A stretch of DNA of 28,539 nucleotides from an uncultured Eubacteriales bacterium (GTDB lineage Bacteria; Bacillota; Clostridia; Oscillospirales; CAG-272): assembly GCA_900546315.1 (NCBI GenBank), contig URCP01000028.1, positions 1 through 28,539 on the forward strand, given 5' to 3'. Under the pieces are notes generated by a model. The model did no database searches. It was not told where the DNA came from and saw only the letters and a program-made list of their open reading frames with translations. Below, in pieces: positions 25,008 through 28,539 of the stretch (its first letter is position 1; each line of letters begins with the position of its first letter). Both the position numbers and the translations under genes were made by a program.

Positions 25008-25232
25008 TTACATGTTGCTTTCTACGTACTCTACTATGTCGCGTACGGTCTTGAGATTCGGGATTTCGTCGTCGGATACGGAGACTCCGAAGTTTTCCTC
25101 GATTGCCATGAGGATTTCGACTACGTCGAGGGAGTCGGCGCCGAGGTCTTCCATTACGTTGGTGTCCTCGGTGATGTCCGCCTGGTCGGCACGGAGCTGG
25201 GACGCTATGATTTCAGCTATTTTGTCAAACAT
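25008..25232 (-). CDS. acpP: Acyl carrier protein
   Basis: A 74-residue acidic four-helix carrier of fatty-acid synthesis. The phosphopantetheine attachment motif DSLD is at 33-36 with Ser34, preceded by EDLGA and followed by VVEILMAIEE, as in AcpP. The perfect GGAGGA ends 6 bases before the ATG at 25232. A longer in-frame reading up to 25358 would begin upstream of the predicted transcription start and is rejected. The gene stands alone, divergent from a ROK-type regulator, with ilvB downstream on the same strand. Confidence 0.96.
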   Translation of the reverse strand: MFDKIAEIIASQLRADQADITEDTNVMEDLGADSLDVVEILMAIEENFGVSVSDDEIPNLKTVRDIVEYVESNM

Positions 25233-25249
25233 TGTTGTTCCTCCAAAAA

Positions 25250-25269
25250 TACCGGATGTGTTACCGGAT
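25250..25269. promoter_or_regulatory. Tandem TACCGGAT repeats in the acpP leader
   Basis: TACCGGAT occurs at 25250-25257 and 25262-25269 (12-bp period). A third ACCGGAT lies at 25453-25459 in the spacer of the divergent regulator promoter. Possible regulator sites, but the motif is short. Confidence 0.35.
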
Positions 25270-25329
25270 AGATTATTTTGATGAGCGCGGGCGGGTGAGT
25301 TCTGCCGCCGCTTGTGTCTCATATGAATC

Positions 25330-25358
25330 ATTATATAATATCTCCGCGACTTTTTCAA
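25330..25358 (-). promoter_or_regulatory. Promoter of acpP
   Basis: On the minus strand TTGAAA (25358-25353), 17-bp spacer, TATAAT (25335-25330). Expected start near 25323, giving a leader of about 90 bases. Confidence 0.85.
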
Positions 25359-25440
25359 GAGGAGACGGGAAATTTTGCAAATTATTAACTTTTCCGATGA
25401 TTATTCACCCTATTCCGCAAAAAAAAAGTTCTGTGCGCTA

Positions 25441-25469
25441 TTGACAAATCACACCGGATACGATATAAT
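25441..25469 (+). promoter_or_regulatory. Promoter of the ROK-type regulator gene
   Basis: TTGACA (25441-25446), 17-bp spacer, TATAAT (25464-25469). The spacer contains ACCGGAT. GGAGGTGGAG ends just before the ATG at 25501. Confidence 0.88.
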
Positions 25470-25500
25470 ACTTATATATGCAGCGGAGGTGGAGATAAAA

Positions 25501-26337
25501 ATGACAGATAATTCCAACTGGCTCGTTTACAGGGTGGTGCGCGACGAGAAGCTGACGTCACGGGCGAGGATATCGGAGCTTACCGGATTCAGTCTTATGA
25601 CGATCGGAAAGATAACCGACAGGCTTGAGCGCGAGCGTATCATTGTGCGTGACAGGCACAGGCAGACGGGGACTGATCTCGCCGGTAGACGTCCCTCGAG
25701 ATATAAGCTTCCGGATACGCCGTACGTGATGCTCGCGGATATGACGAAGCGGCCCGGCAGTGTCGGGATGTACGACGTCGGCGGAAACAGTGTGGGGCTG
25801 ACTCTCACAGGGAACGCGGGCGAGTGCGCGGCGGAGCTTTACAGTGAGCACTATGAGGATATAGCCCTGACGGCGATGCTTGTGCCGGACGACGGATCAG
25901 ATCCCGTCGGGGTGTTCCCATGGAAAGAGCCGGATATAGTCGTCGGGGTATTCACGGCGGCGGCTTGGGATGCTTACGAGGCTTCCGGTGAGAAGCGGAC
26001 GCTGTTTGTCAGGAAGGAGCCGGACTCTGAATGGCGGGCGTGCCTCATTGCCGACGGAAAGCTGCGGGGGCTGGAGCACGGCGGGATAGAGACGCTGACT
26101 CAGGTCACGGGGGACATACAAAGGGCGGTCGCGTCGCTGATTGTCGCCCTTTCGCCGGAGTCGGTGACGGTTGAGGCGTCGGACATTGACGGCGGGGCGT
26201 TTATCGGCTATATCACTGGGGCGGTTCCGTGCGCGCCGGACATAAGGGTGCTGAGAAACGACGAGGCGAGGCTCGGGTACGGCGCCGCCATGCTCGCTCT
26301 TTATAAACACGTGATGTCAATAAAAAAACTGCCATGA
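25501..26337 (+). CDS. ROK-type transcriptional regulator with degenerate kinase domain
   Basis: A 278-residue protein. Residues 1-70 form a winged helix (ARISELTGFSLMTIGKITDRL, with the recognition helix near 25-45) followed by GRRPSRYKL, the 'GRRP' linker motif typical of ROK repressors. Residues about 75-270 resemble a shrunken ROK domain; the end (YITGAVPCAPDIRV...EARLGYGAAMLAL) matches the terminal ROK segment. The sugar-kinase residues E-x-G-H, the catalytic Asp block and the zinc Cys motif are missing, so it cannot be a kinase. It probably senses a sugar or no ligand at all (inference). The ATG at 25501 has a strong GGAGG; the upstream reading from 25375 begins before the promoter. Divergent from acpP. 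Confidence 0.78.
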   Translation: MTDNSNWLVYRVVRDEKLTSRARISELTGFSLMTIGKITDRLERERIIVRDRHRQTGTDLAGRRPSRYKLPDTPYVMLADMTKRPGSVGMYDVGGNSVGLTLTGNAGECAAELYSEHYEDIALTAMLVPDDGSDPVGVFPWKEPDIVVGVFTAAAWDAYEASGEKRTLFVRKEPDSEWRACLIADGKLRGLEHGGIETLTQVTGDIQRAVASLIVALSPESVTVEASDIDGGAFIGYITGAVPCAPDIRVLRNDEARLGYGAAMLALYKHVMSIKKLP

Positions 26338-26419
26338 TTTTCCGGAATAATTCTTTCCCGCTCCGGCAACAATAATCAGGCGGCGAGAACCGCGAATAAC
26401 GTTGTCAAAAGAGGAATCA

Positions 26420-26441
26420 GTCTGAAAATAAATTTTCAGAC
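26420..26441. repeat. Perfect 22-bp palindrome upstream of leader copy A
   Basis: GTCTGAAAAT-AA-ATTTTCAGAC is a perfect 10-bp inverted repeat around two A. It lies just before the structured leader. It may be an operator, or, in RNA, a separate helix. I see no good -10 box near it. Confidence 0.5.
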
Positions 26442-26444
26442 CAG

Positions 26445-26554
26445 ACAGTTTTGAGGCTTTCACGACATGGGGTCGTGAATTTTGAAAGCCGGACAAGCCG
26501 ACTTTCAAAACCGCCGCAAAACTGTAAGTTTGTACGAAAGGCATGGTAATCAAA
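26445..26554 (+). promoter_or_regulatory. Structured leader element, copy A (candidate cis-regulatory RNA)
   Basis: Helix P1: ACAGTTTTG (26445-26453) with CAAAACTGT (26517-26525), 9 perfect pairs. Helix P2: GGCTTTCA (26455-26462) with TGAAAGCC (26483-26490), 8 pairs. Inner helix: CACGAC/GTCGTG (26461-26466, 26472-26477), competing for two bases with P2. After P2 comes GGACAAG, then after P1 TAAG and the ribosome-binding site GAAAGG (26536-26541). CTTTC in P2 or at 26502-26506 could alternatively pair with GAAAG of the ribosome-binding site. A second copy is at 28413-28504. It precedes the DUF1540 gene. Not matched to any riboswitch class I know. Confidence 0.65.
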
Positions 26555-26737
26555 ATGGAAAACAAGACTTCCAACCCGTCGATCGAATGCTCCGTCAAGC
26601 AGTGCGCGAACCACAGCCAGAGCGAGGACTACTGCACCCTCGGCAAGGTCAGAATCGCTACTCACGAGCCTGACCCGAAGGTTTGCGAGTGCGTTGACTG
26701 CGAGTCGTTTGTCAAGAAAGAGTGCGGCTGCCACTAA
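26555..26737 (+). CDS. DUF1540-type cysteine-rich small protein
   Basis: A 60-residue protein with eight Cys (12, 17, 27, 44, 46, 49, 57, 59). The pattern I-x-C-x4-C-x9-C...C-x-C-x2-C-x-S-F matches the DUF1540 family of Clostridia, whose members are thought to bind metal, possibly zinc. Function unknown. GAAAGG is 13 bases before the ATG at 26555; an in-frame ATG at 26543 (adding MVIK) is one base from it. The same arrangement recurs at the truncated gene at 28505. It follows structured leader A and ends at an intrinsic terminator. Confidence 0.82.
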   Translation: MENKTSNPSIECSVKQCANHSQSEDYCTLGKVRIATHEPDPKVCECVDCESFVKKECGCH

Positions 26738-26769
26738 GCGACGCAGTCGTGTGACAACAGAATAGAGAG

Positions 26770-26810
26770 AAAGGGACTGCCGTACGTCGCGGAAGCCCCT
26801 TTTCTTATTT
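26770..26810. terminator. Bidirectional terminator between the DUF1540 and lipoprotein genes
   Basis: AAAGGG (26770-26775) pairs with CCCTTT (26797-26802), with CCG/CGG pairing inside and one mismatch between. TTTTCTTATTTT follows on the plus strand and TTTCTCTCT on the minus strand. Confidence 0.75.
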
Positions 26811-26823
26811 TGCTCTCAGGATA

Positions 26824-28281
26824 TTATTTCTCGGATTCGTTGAAAGCGTTGACCATCGCGGTGATCCATTCCTCGGCGGCAGTCTTGTTCGCCTCGTAGT
26901 AGGACGCAATGTTCTCGTTGCCCGCCTGAATCTGGTAGCGGAGCGCTTTCTTCGCGGAGAGCGGGAAGTTGCTCTCGTCCATAGAGTCGAGAGAATAGCG
27001 GCGTCCGGCGAGAGCGAGATCGAGCATTCTGACCGAATCGTCGTCACGCGACGCTTTGACCTTCAGCGCGACGTCATAGATTGCCGGGATGGTGTACTCG
27101 CGCGAGTACGCGTTCAGAGCCTCGACAATGGTTCCGGTGCGCTCGAGGTCTTCGTCCGGCAGGGTGATCGTGATCAGCTGCGCCGAGAAGGTTCCGTCGA
27201 GGTGAGTGTAATAGCCTTCCTGAGCCTCGTTGAACTTCGGATAGGGAAGAACGCCGTAGTCGTCCTTCATGTTGCGCATATCCTCGTTCAGAAGGTCGCC
27301 GATCTGACTGTTCGTGAAGACGCAGTTTCCGGGAGTGAACATTTTCCATCTCGCCTGGAACGCCTCGAATTTGCCGTATAGGCCGGGATTGTTGAAATAG
27401 AGGTCATAGAGCTTTTTGTACGCGTCGACGGTCGATTCCTTGTAGAAATCGAGCTTCGGCTCTTTGCCGGAGTTGTCTATCGCCGTGAAGCCGAGAGCCT
27501 TCGACCATGAGTCGACCATAGCGTAGTTATCGGTTCCGAAGCCGTAGAAGTCGTTTTCGTCATAAACGGTGTCGCCGTTCAGGTCGCTGTGGATATCCTT
27601 TATAATGTCCGAGAAGTAGTCTATAGTCCACTTGCCGCTGTCGACGGTGTCATAGAGCCCTTCGATGCCGTACTGTTCGGTCAGGCGCTGGTTGAAAAGC
27701 ATGACATAAGCCTTCTTGAGGTTTGAGTCCATGAAGTCGCCGAAGAGCAGCTTCGTGTGACCGCCGATAGAGTATGACTCATCCGCCGCCTGAATGTAGT
27801 ACGGGTTCGAGAGATCGACGGTGCTGACATCCTGCCAGTCGCGGAGATATCCGCCGGTGAGCGTGCTTCCGAGAGACAGGTGGGTCGCTGTCCAGAGATC
27901 GAACGCCTTGTCGCCGGCGAGGACGTTCTGCTGGATGGTGTCCGGCGCGGTTTTCCACTCAATGTTCTCGAAGTTCAGTTTGATGTTGTAGCGCTGTTCG
28001 ACCTCGGAGTTGCGCTTGAAGACAGAATCGTTGATGACGTCGCCGTCCGCTTCCTCGACATAGAAGTTGTCGAAGGCGCCCTCGGTGCAGATGTTGAACT
28101 CGTAGCCGCCGAAGTCCTTGGTCTCGAGCTTATCGATATAGCTGAGGGAAGAGGTGGATTCTTCCGGCTGATCTCCTGACGAGGTCTGATTGTCGGTGTC
28201 CGTTGGGGTTCCGCCGTTCCCGCAGGCGGTTCCGAGAAGGAGCGCGGACAGGAGCAGCAGAGTCATAAGTTTCTTTGACAT
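26824..28281 (-). CDS. Extracellular solute-binding lipoprotein (second paralogue)
   Basis: A 485-residue lipoprotein. The signal peptide ends in the lipobox LGTAC with Cys20, followed by a Gly/Thr/Ser-rich linker to about residue 45. The mature part is a carbohydrate-type solute-binding protein related to the one at 10469: EADGDVINDSVFKRNSEVEQRYNI (around 77-100) and MRNMKDDYGVLPYPKF correspond to segments there. The Ca-loop position reads DLNGDTVYDENDFYG, a weaker version of D-x-D-G. No permease or ATPase gene is nearby. GGAGGATAAAA precedes the ATG. Its promoter overlaps that of the divergent leader-B transcript through a perfect inverted repeat. Confidence 0.88.
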   Translation of the reverse strand: MSKKLMTLLLLSALLLGTACGNGGTPTDTDNQTSSGDQPEESTSSLSYIDKLETKDFGGYEFNICTEGAFDNFYVEEADGDVINDSVFKRNSEVEQRYNIKLNFENIEWKTAPDTIQQNVLAGDKAFDLWTATHLSLGSTLTGGYLRDWQDVSTVDLSNPYYIQAADESYSIGGHTKLLFGDFMDSNLKKAYVMLFNQRLTEQYGIEGLYDTVDSGKWTIDYFSDIIKDIHSDLNGDTVYDENDFYGFGTDNYAMVDSWSKALGFTAIDNSGKEPKLDFYKESTVDAYKKLYDLYFNNPGLYGKFEAFQARWKMFTPGNCVFTNSQIGDLLNEDMRNMKDDYGVLPYPKFNEAQEGYYTHLDGTFSAQLITITLPDEDLERTGTIVEALNAYSREYTIPAIYDVALKVKASRDDDSVRMLDLALAGRRYSLDSMDESNFPLSAKKALRYQIQAGNENIASYYEANKTAAEEWITAMVNAFNESEK

Positions 28282-28342
28282 TTTTATCCTCCGTTTAATT
28301 ATGAACCCGGTGTAAAAAGTTTCGGACTCATTATTCTTCGTA

Positions 28343-28371
28343 TTGTATTATACCAGAAAATATGGTATAAT
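28343..28371 (+). promoter_or_regulatory. Promoter of the leader-B transcript
   Basis: TTGTAT (28343-28348), 17-bp spacer, TATAAT (28366-28371) with the extended -10 TGG just upstream. Expected start near 28378, about 35 bases before the structured leader B. Confidence 0.75.
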
Positions 28372-28373
28372 AC
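28345..28373. promoter_or_regulatory. Perfect 11-bp inverted repeat forming a divergent promoter
   Basis: GTATTATACCA (28345-28355) and TGGTATAATAC (28363-28373) are perfect reverse complements around 7 bases. Each arm holds an extended -10 box TGGTATAAT, one for the plus-strand leader B and one for the minus-strand lipoprotein gene. A regulator binding the dyad, or polymerase on one side, would exclude the other. Confidence 0.7.
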
Positions 28374-28412
28374 TTTACAAAAGCGGACAAGCACCAATGA
28401 AAAATAGCACTC

Positions 28413-28504
28413 ATGGTTTTGAAGCTTTCATGACACGTGAACACCTGAAAGCCGGACAAGTCGTCTCAAAACTGTAAGATTGTTTGAAAGGTATGGTCAT
28501 TAAA
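28413..28504 (+). promoter_or_regulatory. Structured leader element, copy B (candidate cis-regulatory RNA)
   Basis: Helix P1: GTTTTGA (28416-28422) with TCAAAAC (28466-28472), extendable by wobble pairs. Helix P2: GCTTTCA (28424-28430) with TGAAAGC (28446-28452). TGAAAGCCGGACAAG (28446-28460) and CAAAACTGTAAG are identical to copy A. The inner loop differs in length and sequence (about 15 bases, containing CACGTG). GAAAGG (28486-28491) precedes ATGGTCATTAAAATG, as in copy A. A second CGGACAAG lies near the transcript start at 28384-28391. Confidence 0.65.
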
Positions 28505-28539
28505 ATGAAGATACTTTATGAAGACAGATTCGAGAAGGA
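28505..28539 (+). CDS. 5' end of an unidentified gene, truncated by the window edge
   Basis: ATG at 28505 opens MKILYEDRFEK before the window ends. An in-frame ATG at 28493 adds MVIK. The frame and spacing relative to GAAAGG mirror the DUF1540 gene, supporting a real start. Eleven residues are too few to name the product. Confidence 0.55.
   Translation, partial: MKILYEDRFEK

Noticed and set aside
25233..25358. Extended acyl carrier protein with a basic N-terminal tail
   Set aside because: The perfect GGAGGA sits before the ATG at 25232, and the promoter starts transcription downstream of the longer start.
26402..26430. Sigma-A promoter TTGTCA-17-AAAATA for leader copy A
   Set aside because: The -35 box is fair but the -10 matches the consensus at only two of six positions; the start of this transcript remains unknown.
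26472..26500. ZTP (pfl) riboswitch suggested by GTCGTGA in leader copy A
   Set aside because: The second conserved half with the GCCGCCTGGGCA-like segment is absent, and copy B lacks GTCGTGA.

Overview
This window looks like a chromosomal segment of a moderately GC-rich member of the Clostridia (Bacillota), probably an uncultivated gut or rumen type. I infer this from the gene families (Der-DUF512-PlsY neighbourhood, SLH-anchored surface protein, DUF1540 protein, many ROK/AraC sugar-metabolism genes, 'E-N-G-D-x-x-N-D' type lipoprotein solute-binding proteins), from the recurrent ribosome-binding site GAAAGG, and from sigma-A promoters of the form TTGACA-17-TATAAT. The genus cannot be fixed from the sequence alone.

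Layout. (1) 1-2330: a MarR repressor and an overlapping ABC exporter on the minus strand, with two matching 15-bp operators. (2) 2400-7260: an alpha-galactosidase followed by a secreted phosphodiester-glycosidase (NAGPA) protein with C-terminal SLH repeats. (3) 7260-12870: an AraC regulator, divergent from a sugar block of isomerase, Gfo/Idh/MocA oxidoreductase, lipoprotein solute-binding protein and a second isomerase. Three GGCAATAT sites lie in the divergent region. (4) 12870-18980, minus strand: a run of ROK glucokinase, PAP2 phosphatase, prolyl-tRNA editing protein, DUF512 radical-SAM-like protein, GTPase Der and PlsY. (5) 19000-20790: a sialate-O-acetylesterase-like SGNH hydrolase and an iron-sulfur flavoprotein. 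(6) 20790-25360, minus strand: a 98-bp MITE-like inverted-repeat element, then ilvB-ilvN-leuA and upstream of them acpP. (7) 25440-28539: a ROK-type regulator with a degenerate kinase domain, a DUF1540 Cys-rich mini-protein, a second lipoprotein solute-binding protein, and the first codons of a gene running off the window.

The most unusual item is a structured leader of about 90-110 nt that occurs twice, at 26445-26554 upstream of the DUF1540 gene and at 28413-28504 upstream of the truncated last gene. Both copies share paired helices, an identical TGAAAGCCGGACAAG block, an identical CAAAACTGTAAG block and the same arrangement around the start codon. I do not recognise it as a known riboswitch class, so it is a candidate new cis-regulatory RNA. 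The second copy is transcribed from a divergent promoter built on a perfect 11-bp inverted repeat.

How the genes work together: regions 2, 3 and 5 suggest scavenging of host or plant glycans (alpha-galactoside release, deacetylation, surface phosphodiester cleavage, keto-sugar or polyol conversion), with ROK glucokinase feeding glycolysis. Regions 4 and 6 are housekeeping (ribosome GTPase, phospholipid synthesis, fatty-acid carrier, branched-chain amino-acid synthesis). Both solute-binding lipoproteins lack permease genes in this window. Except at the two window ends, no gene-free stretch exceeds about 300 bases.
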